This document shows, one piece after another, positions 40,570-48,637 of a stretch of DNA of 50,420 bases. The stretch spans positions 1-50,420 of the forward strand of contig NZ_MVHJ01000035.1 of the NCBI RefSeq assembly GCF_002086115.1, given 5' to 3'. The position numbers and the translations under genes are program-made. The notes under the pieces were generated by a model. The model made no database searches, was not told the DNA's origin, and saw only the letters and a program-made list of their open reading frames with translations. The DNA is from Mycolicibacterium bacteremicum (GTDB lineage: Bacteria; Actinomycetota; Actinomycetes; Mycobacteriales; Mycobacteriaceae). Positions within the stretch are counted from its first letter, which is position 1. Every line of letters starts with the position of its first letter.

Positions 40570-41046
40570 TTGGGAATCGTCACCACCAGCTCGGAGACCG
40601 CATTCCGCCTGCCTGCCGCGGCGATCTACGACTTCGTCACCAATCCGGTCAACTGGGCGAAGACGTATCCGGGCGGACCACGCATCACCGGGGTGTCCGA
40701 CACCCTGCCGCTGCGGGTCGGCGACACCTGGCAGGAGGCCCACCCCACCGAGGACCGGGTGTTCACCTGGCAGCTGGCCATCGCCACCCGACCGCGGATG
40801 TGGGTGTTCAGTTCGGTCGGCCGGCTCGGTACCGACTACGCCGGGGTCGGCGGCTTCGAGGGCCGGATGACCATCGAATACCACTTCAGCTCACCGGATC
40901 CCGAGGTCACGCTGTTCACCCGGACCATGACCATCGAGGCCTACCGCGATGCCCCGATGAGCGACGGGTTCTTCCGGATCGTCAACCCGGCCCATATCGA
41001 CGCCTATCACGCCGCGGTCGCCCGCGAACTCGACGCGCTCAGCTGA
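40570..41046 (+). CDS. SRPBCC (START-like) family protein
   Basis: This is a 158-residue protein starting with TTG at 40570, supported by AGGAAGG eight bases upstream. The opening SETAFRLPAAAIYDFVTNPVNWAKTYPGG is the usual first strand and helices of the helix-grip (polyketide cyclase/dehydrase) fold. Alternating strands follow, with a long C-terminal helix HIDAYHAAVARELDAL. Such proteins bind hydrophobic ligands or cyclise/aromatise polyketides. Its 3' end overlaps the convergent esterase gene by eight bases. Together with the DUF427 gene it probably forms a two-gene transcript. Confidence 0.82.
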   Translation: MGIVTTSSETAFRLPAAAIYDFVTNPVNWAKTYPGGPRITGVSDTLPLRVGDTWQEAHPTEDRVFTWQLAIATRPRMWVFSSVGRLGTDYAGVGGFEGRMTIEYHFSSPDPEVTLFTRTMTIEAYRDAPMSDGFFRIVNPAHIDAYHAAVARELDALS

Positions 41047-41929
41047 AGGCCCGCCGCAGCGCCGCCCCCTGCAACTCGAACAGCCGCCCACTCACGTCCC
41101 AGTCCGGGACCATCGAGTCGAAGCCGTGACAGGTTCCCGGCACGACGTACAGTTCGGTGGCCACCCCGGCCCACATCAGCCGTAGCGCATAGTCGACGGC
41201 CTCGTCGCGCAGCGGATCGAGTTCAGAGCAGCTGATGAAGGTCGGTGCCAGTCCGCTCAGGTCGGCGACTCGGGCCGGTACCGCCCCGGGCACGGGCCGC
41301 TCCCCCGCCAGGTAGTGCCGCCACATCAATTCCGTTGCCGGACCGTCGAATCCCGGGGTGCGGTCGAACTCCTGCTTCGATGGTGTCAGCCCGATGTCCA
41401 GGACGGGCTGATGCAGCAACGTGAACACGACGGCCGGGGCCGCACCGGCGGCGCTGCGCTGCGCCAGTCCGGCGGCCAGCGCACCGCCGGCACTGTTGCC
41501 GGCGAGCGCCAACCGATCGGTGCCGGTGTGCGCGGCGGCCCAGCGCAGCACGGTGAGCACATCGTCGAGGCCGGCCGGGTATGGGTGCTCCGGGGCCAGC
41601 CGGTAGTCGACCGAGATGACCGTCGCCTCGGCGCGGCGGGCCAGTTCGACGCACTGGCGATGGTCGGTGTCCAGGTTGCCCAGCACGAACGCGCCGCCGT
41701 GGCAGTACACCACCGTCCCGGCCGTGCCGCCGGCATAGGTACGCACCGGGATGTTCTCGGCCACCACGCCGTCGGTGATGTCGACACCGGCGCAGTCCAC
41801 CGCATCCCGACCGTCGCGGCGGCGCTGGTCGAGTCCGTCCCGGACGGCGGGCAACAGCTCGGCGGACAGATCGGTGCGGGCACCGAGCAGGTGCCGCAAT
41901 GCCGGGTCGAGGCGGTCATGGATGGTCAT
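41039..41929 (-). CDS. HSL-family alpha/beta-hydrolase (carboxylesterase)
   Basis: This 296-residue esterase belongs to the hormone-sensitive-lipase family. The oxyanion motif is YCHGGAFVLG (HGG type), the nucleophile elbow is GNSAGG, the acid is in SELDPLRDEA and the His in GTCHGF. The substrate is unknown. As the last gene of a P450/BVMO operon it could hydrolyse a lactone or ester formed by the monooxygenase. ATG at 41927-41929 overlaps the BVMO stop (ATGA). Comparable to LipR-type esterases that accompany flavin monooxygenases in the mycobacterial mymA operon. Confidence 0.9.
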   Translation of the reverse strand: MTIHDRLDPALRHLLGARTDLSAELLPAVRDGLDQRRRDGRDAVDCAGVDITDGVVAENIPVRTYAGGTAGTVVYCHGGAFVLGNLDTDHRQCVELARRAEATVISVDYRLAPEHPYPAGLDDVLTVLRWAAAHTGTDRLALAGNSAGGALAAGLAQRSAAGAAPAVVFTLLHQPVLDIGLTPSKQEFDRTPGFDGPATELMWRHYLAGERPVPGAVPARVADLSGLAPTFISCSELDPLRDEAVDYALRLMWAGVATELYVVPGTCHGFDSMVPDWDVSGRLFELQGAALRRAFS

Positions 41930-43386
41930 CGGCGCCCGAAGGTGTACGGGCCGGGGCGGAATCGGCGGGTCATCTGCCAGAACGCCCGGGCGCTGCGCGG
42001 CCACTGGGTGACCACCCGGCCGTTGGCGGCGCGGAAGTAGCTGTTGCACCGCGTGAGCCACACCGTGCCCTGCATCCAGCCGTCGATGCGGGACAGGTAC
42101 TCGCGCATGGCATCCGGACGCACGGACAGATAGGTCTGGCGGTGCCGCCGCAGATGGCGCAGCGCTCGCACGATGTAGTGCGCCTGGGCCTCGAGGACGA
42201 AGATCACGCTGTTGGAGCCGACATTGGTGTTCGGGCCGTACAACATGAAGAAGTTCGGGAATCCGGGCACCGCCATGCCGAGGTAGGCGTAGGCGCCGTC
42301 GCGCCAGGTATCGCGCAGGGTCCGGCCGGACTCGCCGGTGACCTCGATCTGACCGAGGTAGTCGGCCGCGGCGTACCCGGTGGCACAGACCACCACGTCG
42401 ACATCGAGTTCGCGCCCGTCGGCGGTCACCAGCGCGGTATCGGTGAGCCCGCGGGCCGGGCTGTCGACGACCTCGACGTTGGGACGGGTCAGGGTCGGCA
42501 CGAAATCCGAGGAGAACACCAACCGCTTACAGCCCAGCGGGTGGTCGGGGGTGAGCTTGGCCCGCAGATCCTCGTCCTCGACCGCGGACTGCAGCATGCC
42601 CAGCGCAACCGCCTTGAACTGCTGGGTCTTGTCGCTACCGTCCTCGATCACGGCGATGTTCGATTCGCTACGCAACCAGAGCCGGGTGCGGTAGATCTTC
42701 TTGGCCAGCGGCACGTGGGCGAACACCCAACGTTCCCGCTCGGTGTAGGGCCGGTCGGGTTTGGGCAGGATCCAGGTCGGGGTGCGCTGTACCGAGTACA
42801 CCTTCTCGGCGATCCTGGCCAGCTCCGGAACCACCTGCGAGGCAGTCGATCCGGTGCCGAGCACGGCGATCCGGGCTCCGTGCAGTGCCACGCTGTGATC
42901 CCACTGCGCGGTGTGCATGACGGTGCCGGCGAACCGGTCGCGGCCGGCCAGCACCGGCATCAGCGGTTGGGTGAACAGGCCGATTGCCGAGACCACGATG
43001 TCGAAGGTGTGCTGCGCGCCGGTGGCCGTGGTCAGCGTCCAGTTGTGCGCGCCCGCGTTCCAGCGTGCGGCGGTGATCTCGGTGTTCAGCCGCAGGTGGG
43101 GTTCGAGGCGGTGCCGGCGAGCCGACTCCTCGAAGTACGCCAGGATCTCCCGCTGGGGAGACCACAACCGCGACCAGTGCGGGTTGAGGTCGAAGGAGAA
43201 CGAGTACAGGTGTGATTTCACATCACAGGCCAGCCCGGGATAGGTGTTGATGCGCCAGGTCCCGCCGACACCGTCCTCCCGGTCGAAGATGGTGAAATCG
43301 CGGAACCCGGCCTTGCGCAGGAAGATACCCAGCGCCAGACCGCCGGGCCCGGCCCCGATGATCCCCACCGACAACGTCTTGCTCAT
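41926..43386 (-). CDS. Flavin-containing Baeyer-Villiger-type monooxygenase
   Basis: This is a 486-residue FAD/NADPH monooxygenase. The FAD fold is IIGAGPGGLALGIFLRKAG near residue 8, followed by GVGGTWRINTYPGLACD. The type I BVMO fingerprint FxGxxxHxxxW is present as FAGTVMHTAQW. A second Rossmann motif VLGTGSTASQV binds NADPH. Such enzymes insert oxygen next to a ketone to give an ester or lactone, which fits the downstream esterase and the divergent SMP-30 lactonase-like gene. ATG at 43384-43386 follows the SDR stop by four bases. Substrate not predictable. Confidence 0.92.
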   Translation of the reverse strand: MSKTLSVGIIGAGPGGLALGIFLRKAGFRDFTIFDREDGVGGTWRINTYPGLACDVKSHLYSFSFDLNPHWSRLWSPQREILAYFEESARRHRLEPHLRLNTEITAARWNAGAHNWTLTTATGAQHTFDIVVSAIGLFTQPLMPVLAGRDRFAGTVMHTAQWDHSVALHGARIAVLGTGSTASQVVPELARIAEKVYSVQRTPTWILPKPDRPYTERERWVFAHVPLAKKIYRTRLWLRSESNIAVIEDGSDKTQQFKAVALGMLQSAVEDEDLRAKLTPDHPLGCKRLVFSSDFVPTLTRPNVEVVDSPARGLTDTALVTADGRELDVDVVVCATGYAAADYLGQIEVTGESGRTLRDTWRDGAYAYLGMAVPGFPNFFMLYGPNTNVGSNSVIFVLEAQAHYIVRALRHLRRHRQTYLSVRPDAMREYLSRIDGWMQGTVWLTRCNSYFRAANGRVVTQWPRSARAFWQMTRRFRPGPYTFGRR

Positions 43387-43390
43387 GCGG

Positions 43391-44110
43391 TCATCCGATC
43401 TTGAGAATCTGGCCGCCGTCGACCACCAGCTCCGACCCGGTGATGAACGAGGCGTTCGGCGAGACCAGGAACGCGACGGCGTCGGCGACCTCGACCGGGG
43501 TGCCCAGCCTGCCCGATTCCCCGAGCCGGGCCTGCGTGCGTTCGTCGAGCATGGGGGTCGCGATGGGACCCGGGAAGACCGCATTGACCCGGATCCCGTC
43601 GGGGAGCAACTCGACGGCGACGGACTGGGTGAGACCGCGCAGCGCCCACTTCGAGGAACCATAGGCGGCGTGGTTCGGGAACGGCCGGATGGCGCTGGTG
43701 CTGCAGGTGTTCACGATCGCGGCCGCATCCGCGGCGCGTAGCTGCGGCAGCGCGGCCCGGATGCCCAGGAACGGGCCCAGGCAGTTGACCCGCCAACTGT
43801 TCTCGAAGCCTGCGACGGTCTCGGCGCCGACGGCGGCGCGGTGCAGCACACCGGCGTTGTTCACCAGGGTGCTCAGCCCACCGAAGTGGGCGACGGTGGC
43901 GGCGACGGCCGCCGACCACTGTTGCTCGGAGGTGACGTCGAGTTCGACCGCGAGCACATCATCGCCGTATTCGGCTGTGCCGGTGCGCAGATCACTGTCG
44001 GGCAGGTCGCAGGCTGCGACCCGGTAGCCGTCGGCGCACAGCCGCGCGACGATGGCCGCACCCTGTCCGCGTGCCGCGCCGGTCACCAGCGCCACCGGTC
44101 GCGCGGTCAC
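43391..44110 (-). CDS. Short-chain dehydrogenase/reductase
   Basis: This 239-residue classical SDR has TGAARGQG (NAD(P) site), NNAG, the catalytic Ser region NTCSTSAI and YGSSK for Tyr-Lys. The C-terminal LVSPNASFITGSELVVDGG is canonical. The Asp in ACDLPD after strand 2 suggests NAD. The GTG start overlaps the aldolase stop (GTGA). In this operon it probably oxidises a hydroxyl introduced by the P450 to a ketone, which would feed the BVMO. That order is inferred. Confidence 0.9.
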   Translation of the reverse strand: MTARPVALVTGAARGQGAAIVARLCADGYRVAACDLPDSDLRTGTAEYGDDVLAVELDVTSEQQWSAAVAATVAHFGGLSTLVNNAGVLHRAAVGAETVAGFENSWRVNCLGPFLGIRAALPQLRAADAAAIVNTCSTSAIRPFPNHAAYGSSKWALRGLTQSVAVELLPDGIRVNAVFPGPIATPMLDERTQARLGESGRLGTPVEVADAVAFLVSPNASFITGSELVVDGGQILKIG

Positions 44111-44853
44111 CGGCCGGCCGCCTCGTCGAGGTGGGCGACGGCACCTCGGCGTAGGGCCTGCGATTCCGAGGCCAGGGTGATCATCCGGAACCCGATCTGC
44201 GCCACGTCTTTTCCGATGCTTCCCGTGCCGGCGTGGATGCCGGTCACCAGGCCGGCGCCGGTGGCCACCGCGTGGATCTCGGCCATCGCCGTGCGCACAT
44301 CAGGGTGGGTGAACGCGTCGGTAACCCGATGACCCATCGAGATCGCGAGGTCGGCCGGCCCGACATAGATCCCGGTCAGTCCGGGCACGGCGCAGATCTC
44401 GTCCATGGCGTCCACTGCGCGCGCGGTCTCGATCATCACGTAGACGCTCGCCGCGGCCTCCAGCGCGGCGATGTCGCGGCCGAGCGTGGTCCGCAATGGC
44501 CCGAAGCTGCGCACCCCGGCCGGGGCGTAGCGGGTGGCGGCAACAGCCGATGCGGCTTGCTCGGCCGTTTCCACCATGGCGATGACGACCGCGTCGGCCC
44601 CGGCGTCGAGCACCCGGCCGATGGGCGCGGGATCGGCCGACGGCAGCCGGACCACGGTGCCGATGGGCACATGCTCCAGGCGGCGCAGCAGCAGTGCCAC
44701 CTCGGCATCGCCGAGATAGCCGTGCTGAACGTCGAATCCGACGTAGTCGTAGCCGGCGGCAGCGAACTCCTCGGGGCCGATGATGGTGGGCCCGACCACC
44801 CAGCCACCCCAGATCCGGTCCTTGTCGGCCAGGACATCCTGCAGTCTGGTCAT
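44107..44853 (-). CDS. HpcH/HpaI-family class II aldolase/lyase
   Basis: This 248-residue TIM-barrel protein is related to 2,4-dihydroxyhept-2-enedioate/4-hydroxy-2-oxoacid aldolases and citrate-lyase beta. Seen are YVGFDVQHG near residue 40, VVRLPSADP (active-site Arg), MIETARAVD (metal Glu) and GIYVGPADLAISMG (metal Asp). These are the divalent-metal and pyruvate-enolate residues of the family. It would cleave or form a C-C bond next to an oxo-acid, consistent with late processing of a ring-opened chain. Overlaps both neighbours by four bases. Confidence 0.9.
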   Translation of the reverse strand: MTRLQDVLADKDRIWGGWVVGPTIIGPEEFAAAGYDYVGFDVQHGYLGDAEVALLLRRLEHVPIGTVVRLPSADPAPIGRVLDAGADAVVIAMVETAEQAASAVAATRYAPAGVRSFGPLRTTLGRDIAALEAAASVYVMIETARAVDAMDEICAVPGLTGIYVGPADLAISMGHRVTDAFTHPDVRTAMAEIHAVATGAGLVTGIHAGTGSIGKDVAQIGFRMITLASESQALRRGAVAHLDEAAGR

Positions 44854-45818
44854 GCGCCGATCGCAATCTTGACGCGGGTGGGATCGGGACGGCAGGCCAG
44901 CTCGAAGGCCGCCTGCGCATCGTCGATGGCGAAGGTGTGGGTCAGGTAGGTGTTCGGCAGTTCCGGATGGCGGCGCACGAAGTCACCTGCGGCCGCCAGC
45001 ATCCGGCGCCGCTGCCCGGTAACGCCGGATTTCAGGGTCAGGTTGTTGCGCAGCATGGTCCGGATGCTGATCGGGTAGATGTCATCATCGGCGACGCCGA
45101 AATAGAACACCGTGCCCCCGAATGCCGCGGCGTCGATGGCGTGGCCGAGGGTGGCGACCTGATGGCCGACGGCCTCGATGACGATGTCGAACTTCTCGTC
45201 CGCCGGCAGATGCCCGATCCACCGGTCGCTGGTGGCGCGCACCGCCTCGTCGACGCCGAACAGCGGCCCCAGGGTGGCGCGGTCGACGGGGTCGATGCCC
45301 GTCACATGCGCGGCGCCGGCAGCCTTGGCCACATGGCTGAACAACAGGCCGATGGAGCCCTGACCGATCACCGCGACCCGCTTGCCGGTCAGGTCGCCGA
45401 GTTGCTCGACGGTGTACAGGACGCAGGCCAGCGGTTGCAGACCGACCGCCCGGTCCGGCGTCAGATCGTCGGCGTAGCGGGCCAATCCGTCGCCGTCGGC
45501 GACCACCTGGGCCTGCAGCCCGTCGAAGCCGGAGGCCCAGCCGACCACCCGGTCCCCCACCGTGTGCGCCGGGTGCGCGCTGGCGGCCACCTCGCCGACG
45601 ATCTCGTGGATGGGAAACCCCGGCATGCCGGCGGCCTGGCGGCCGGTGTCACCGGGCAGGCGCCCTTGGGTGCCACGGAATCCCGGTACGTCACTACCGC
45701 AGATGCCGGCGGCCAGGAAGTGCAGCAGTACCTGGCCGTCGCTCAGCGCCGCCGGATCGGGTGGTTCGCGGTCGATCCGTTCGAAGGTGTACGGCGCGCT
45801 CAGTCGGTAGCCCCACAT
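44850..45818 (-). CDS. Zinc-type medium-chain alcohol dehydrogenase-like protein
   Basis: This is a 322-residue MDR protein. The N-terminal domain has AGICGSDVPGFRG (catalytic-zinc Cys) and PIHEIVGEV (His-Glu). The NAD fold is VAVIGQGSIGLLFSHVAKAAGA. The structural-zinc loop with four Cys is absent, so it differs from classical ADHs, and the usual GHE reads IHE. The ATG at 45816-45818 shares one base with the P450 stop. The longer frame would run into P450 coding sequence. It probably oxidises a secondary or primary alcohol made in the pathway; an enoyl reductase role is less likely given the zinc-site Cys. Confidence 0.87.
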   Translation of the reverse strand: MWGYRLSAPYTFERIDREPPDPAALSDGQVLLHFLAAGICGSDVPGFRGTQGRLPGDTGRQAAGMPGFPIHEIVGEVAASAHPAHTVGDRVVGWASGFDGLQAQVVADGDGLARYADDLTPDRAVGLQPLACVLYTVEQLGDLTGKRVAVIGQGSIGLLFSHVAKAAGAAHVTGIDPVDRATLGPLFGVDEAVRATSDRWIGHLPADEKFDIVIEAVGHQVATLGHAIDAAAFGGTVFYFGVADDDIYPISIRTMLRNNLTLKSGVTGQRRRMLAAAGDFVRRHPELPNTYLTHTFAIDDAQAAFELACRPDPTRVKIAIGA

Positions 45819-47056
45819 CAGCGGACCTGCACCTGCACCGGGACGCTGTTCCAGCCCCACTGGAAACTCGACGGTGGCCGGGAGGCGCGTTCAGCCACGA
45901 TGCGGTAGTCAGCGACGCGTTTGAACCACTCCTGGATCATGATGGTGACCTCCAGTCGCGCGACGTGCACACCCAGACAGAAATGCTGGCCGTGGCCGAA
46001 GGACAGCAGACGGTCGATGGGGCGATTCCAGATGAAGCGGTCCGGGTCGGGATACTCGCGCTCGTCACGGGCGGCCGAGGCCAGCAGGGTGATGATCCGC
46101 TGGCCGGGTGCGATGGTGGTGCCGCGAATCGTGTACGGCCGCCGTACCGTTCGCGCGAACCACTGCGCCGGTGCGGTGTAGCGCAGGATCTCCTCACACG
46201 CTACCGGCACGTGGTTGTCCAGATCGGAGCGCACGGTGTCGAGCTGGTCGGGGTGTTCGCACAGCTGCCACAACCCGGCGGCGGTGACCTTGGGGACTGT
46301 CTCGGTGCCACCGATGAAGACGCCGAGCATCTGGATGGCGGCCTCCATGTCGGTGAATCCCGAACCGTCCGGAAGCTCGAAGTTGATCAGACCGTCCGCG
46401 ATCGGGCAGCTGCCGTCGGCCCCGGCGGCACGGCGGCGTTCGATGATCGGTGTCAGGTAGCTCAGGTAGCCGGGCCGGGCGTTGGCCACCTCCACTCCCT
46501 CACCCGGTTGTGCGAGGCTGCCCGCGTTCACCGAGGCCAGCACCTCGGGTGCGAGTTCGACCGGCAGACCGACGAATTCGCAGACCATGGCGGCCGCCAC
46601 GTGGCCGCCGTAGTCCTGGGTGAGGTCGAAGGTGCCCAGCGGCAGCAGCTCGTCGAGTCGCTCGTTGGCCAGAGTCCGGATCCGGTCGGCGAGCTTGGCG
46701 GCCGAGCGCGGCCGGAACTGTGCCGAGGTGCAACGCCGCACGTTCTCATACAGCGGTGAGTCGAAGTTGGCGTGGAACGGCATCGGATGCAGGGGCGGGT
46801 CGTCGACCGGGCCGGCGTTGTGGCGCTCGAGCACGGTGGCGGCCGGCAGGGTGCCCTCGGAGGCGACGAAGGTGCCGTCGGCCACCCCCAGCACCTCCCA
46901 GATGTCGTCGAACCGTGACAGTGCGTAGGTGTCCCAGGCGGGCAGGTAATAGACGGGATGTTCGTCGCGCAACACCCGGTAGTACGGCAGCGGGTCAGCC
47001 ATCACTTCTGGCGCGAACGGATCGTAGGAGAACGACTGCGGCACGGCGGTTCTCAT
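45818..47056 (-). CDS. Cytochrome P450 monooxygenase
   Basis: This is a 412-residue soluble bacterial P450. The heme ligand Cys360 lies in FGHGQHFCLG. The K-helix ExxR is EEILR. The I-helix motif reads GVFIGGTETVPK, with Gly-Gly-Thr-Glu-Thr providing the acid-alcohol pair. The length, lack of membrane anchor and sequence MPFHANFDSPLYENVRR suit class I P450s served by separate ferredoxin and reductase, neither of which is encoded nearby. It probably starts catabolism by hydroxylating an unactivated carbon. ATG at 47054-47056 overlaps the upstream gene's stop (ATGA). Confidence 0.94.
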   Translation of the reverse strand: MRTAVPQSFSYDPFAPEVMADPLPYYRVLRDEHPVYYLPAWDTYALSRFDDIWEVLGVADGTFVASEGTLPAATVLERHNAGPVDDPPLHPMPFHANFDSPLYENVRRCTSAQFRPRSAAKLADRIRTLANERLDELLPLGTFDLTQDYGGHVAAAMVCEFVGLPVELAPEVLASVNAGSLAQPGEGVEVANARPGYLSYLTPIIERRRAAGADGSCPIADGLINFELPDGSGFTDMEAAIQMLGVFIGGTETVPKVTAAGLWQLCEHPDQLDTVRSDLDNHVPVACEEILRYTAPAQWFARTVRRPYTIRGTTIAPGQRIITLLASAARDEREYPDPDRFIWNRPIDRLLSFGHGQHFCLGVHVARLEVTIMIQEWFKRVADYRIVAERASRPPSSFQWGWNSVPVQVQVR

Positions 47057-47757
47057 TGCAGTGGCGAGGGCGGCAGTGCGGCCAGGATCGAATCCTCCCA
47101 GCCGTCGCGCAGGGCGGGCGCAACGCTCATCCAGGTGACGATCTCGGCCGGCGGGCTGTCCTTCCAGGACGGGTAGTGGTTCTCGAAGCAGTCCCAGCCA
47201 CCATCGAGCGCCCAGTAGTGGATCACCTCGTTGAAGCGGAAGGTGGTGGTGAACGATCCCAGCCAGCGCTTGCCGGTGCTCTCCGACCAGGGCACGTAGA
47301 GCCGCTCCAGTTCGCGGATGTAGTCGTCCTGGCGGCCCGGTTTGGTCTGCATGATCTCCTGGATCACCAGCTCGGCCCTGACGTCCTGGGCCTGGAGTTC
47401 GGCCAGCGTGCGGTTCTGCGGTGCGGCGTACATGATGCGACCCTCGCCGTGCGCCCCGATCGCAGCGAGGAAGCTCGCCCAGTCCATGGCCGGGCCGGCG
47501 TGACTGCCACCGCGGGCCTGCGCCTTGCCGATCCGGGCGTAGTCGGCGAAACCGTCGATCTCCCAGATGATGGTCACCTGCGGCCAATTGCCGTTGTAAG
47601 GCGTGGTTTCCCAGATCGAGAACAGTCGGGCGCCGAGTTCTGTCATCATCGGCTGGTAGACGCCGGTGAACCGCTCGGTGAACTCATCGCTGCCGCCGCT
47701 GCCCAGTGCGATCGTCTCGTGGAGGTACAGCAGGGTGTGGCGGTGATATTTACGCAC
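47053..47757 (-). CDS. NIPSNAP-like dimeric alpha-beta barrel protein
   Basis: This is a 234-residue protein of two similar halves. The first (LLYLHETIALGSGGSDEFTERFTGVYQPMM then WPQVTIIWEIDGFADYARIG) and second (VIQEIMQTKPGRQDDYIRELERLYVPWSE then FNEVIHYWALDGGWDCFENH) have the NIPSNAP/ferredoxin-like alternation. Such folds include monooxygenase accessory or small-molecule-binding proteins; no activity is certain. The first gene of the seven-gene operon has a GTG start with little ribosome site. The shared bipartite motif lies 10-36 bases upstream. Confidence 0.75.
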   Translation of the reverse strand: MRKYHRHTLLYLHETIALGSGGSDEFTERFTGVYQPMMTELGARLFSIWETTPYNGNWPQVTIIWEIDGFADYARIGKAQARGGSHAGPAMDWASFLAAIGAHGEGRIMYAAPQNRTLAELQAQDVRAELVIQEIMQTKPGRQDDYIRELERLYVPWSESTGKRWLGSFTTTFRFNEVIHYWALDGGWDCFENHYPSWKDSPPAEIVTWMSVAPALRDGWEDSILAALPPSPLQ

Positions 47758-47766
47758 TCAGCGAGC

Positions 47767-47793
47767 GTGACATTTTGGACTTGTTTTGTAAAG
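47767..47793 (+). promoter_or_regulatory. Bipartite motif GTGACATTT-N11-TGTAAAG (copy 2)
   Basis: GTGACATTT (47767-47775) and TGTAAAG (47787-47793) are separated by 11 bases, as in copy 1 at 39812-39838. Both are preceded by AGC. It lies between the divergent NIPSNAP/P450 operon and the SMP-30/thioesterase pair, so one site could control both directions. Confidence 0.6.
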
Positions 47794-47824
47794 GTACGGC
47801 GTCCATATGGGTTATCGTGGCGCC

Positions 47825-48628
47825 ATGACAGTCCAGCCGTTGGCCAACGGGTTCTGCTTCGGCGAGGGCGCCCGGTGGTTCGAGGGCCTGGTGTGGTTCT
47901 CCGACATGCTCGGAGCGGCAGTCCACACCGTGACGTTGCACGGCGAGATGTCGACCCTGCGCCTGGATGGTCATGCGCCGTCGGGGTTGGGCTTCCGGCC
48001 CGACGGCACGCTGCTGATCGTGTCCACCGAGCGCCATCAGATATTGGCCTACGATGGTGAAACCGTCTGCACGCTGGCTGATCTCACCGATCTCGCGCCC
48101 GCACCCCTGGGCGACATGACCGTCGACGGTCGCGGCCGCGCCTATGTCGGATCGCAGGCGCGAGACGGCGGCGTCATCATCCGCCTCGACCCGGACGGCA
48201 CGGCGTGCGTGGTCGCCGCGGATCTCAGCTTTCCCAATGGCATGGTGATCACTCCCGATGGCACCTTCGTCGTCGCCGAGTCGACGGCCCGCCGGCTGAC
48301 CGCTTTCGACATCGACGACGACGGTGGCCTGCAGAACCGGCGGATCTTCGCCGACGGCCTGTCCGGTCCACCCGACGGCCTGGCGGTGGACGCCGAGGGC
48401 GGTGTGTGGACCGCGATGACGCTGGCGCACGGTTTCGAACGGATCACCGGCGCGGGCGTCACCGATCGGATCGACATGGCCGGTCGCACCGCCATCGCCT
48501 GCGCACTCGGCGGCCTCGAGGACCGCACCCTGTTCCTGTTGTCGTCCACCGACGCCTACCCGGAACGGCTGGCCCGCACCCGGCTGTCCACCCTGGACGC
48601 CGTGATGGTCGACGTTCCCGCCCCCTGA
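47825..48628 (+). CDS. SMP-30/gluconolactonase-family protein
   Basis: This 267-residue six-bladed beta-propeller has the metal-site Glu in CFGEGARWFEGLVWFSDM near the N-terminus. Blade repeats are GLGFRPDGTLLIVS, DMTVDGRGRAYVG, NGMVITPDGTFVVAES and DGLAVDAEGGVWTAM; the NGM and PDG residues usually hold the metal. Family members hydrolyse lactones. Divergent to a BVMO-containing operon, ring-lactone hydrolysis is an attractive role. The start at 47825 gives the family's usual N-terminus. An ATG at 47807, close to a possible transcription start, is an alternative. Confidence 0.85.
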   Translation: MTVQPLANGFCFGEGARWFEGLVWFSDMLGAAVHTVTLHGEMSTLRLDGHAPSGLGFRPDGTLLIVSTERHQILAYDGETVCTLADLTDLAPAPLGDMTVDGRGRAYVGSQARDGGVIIRLDPDGTACVVAADLSFPNGMVITPDGTFVVAESTARRLTAFDIDDDGGLQNRRIFADGLSGPPDGLAVDAEGGVWTAMTLAHGFERITGAGVTDRIDMAGRTAIACALGGLEDRTLFLLSSTDAYPERLARTRLSTLDAVMVDVPAP

Positions 48629-48637
48629 AAGCGACTC

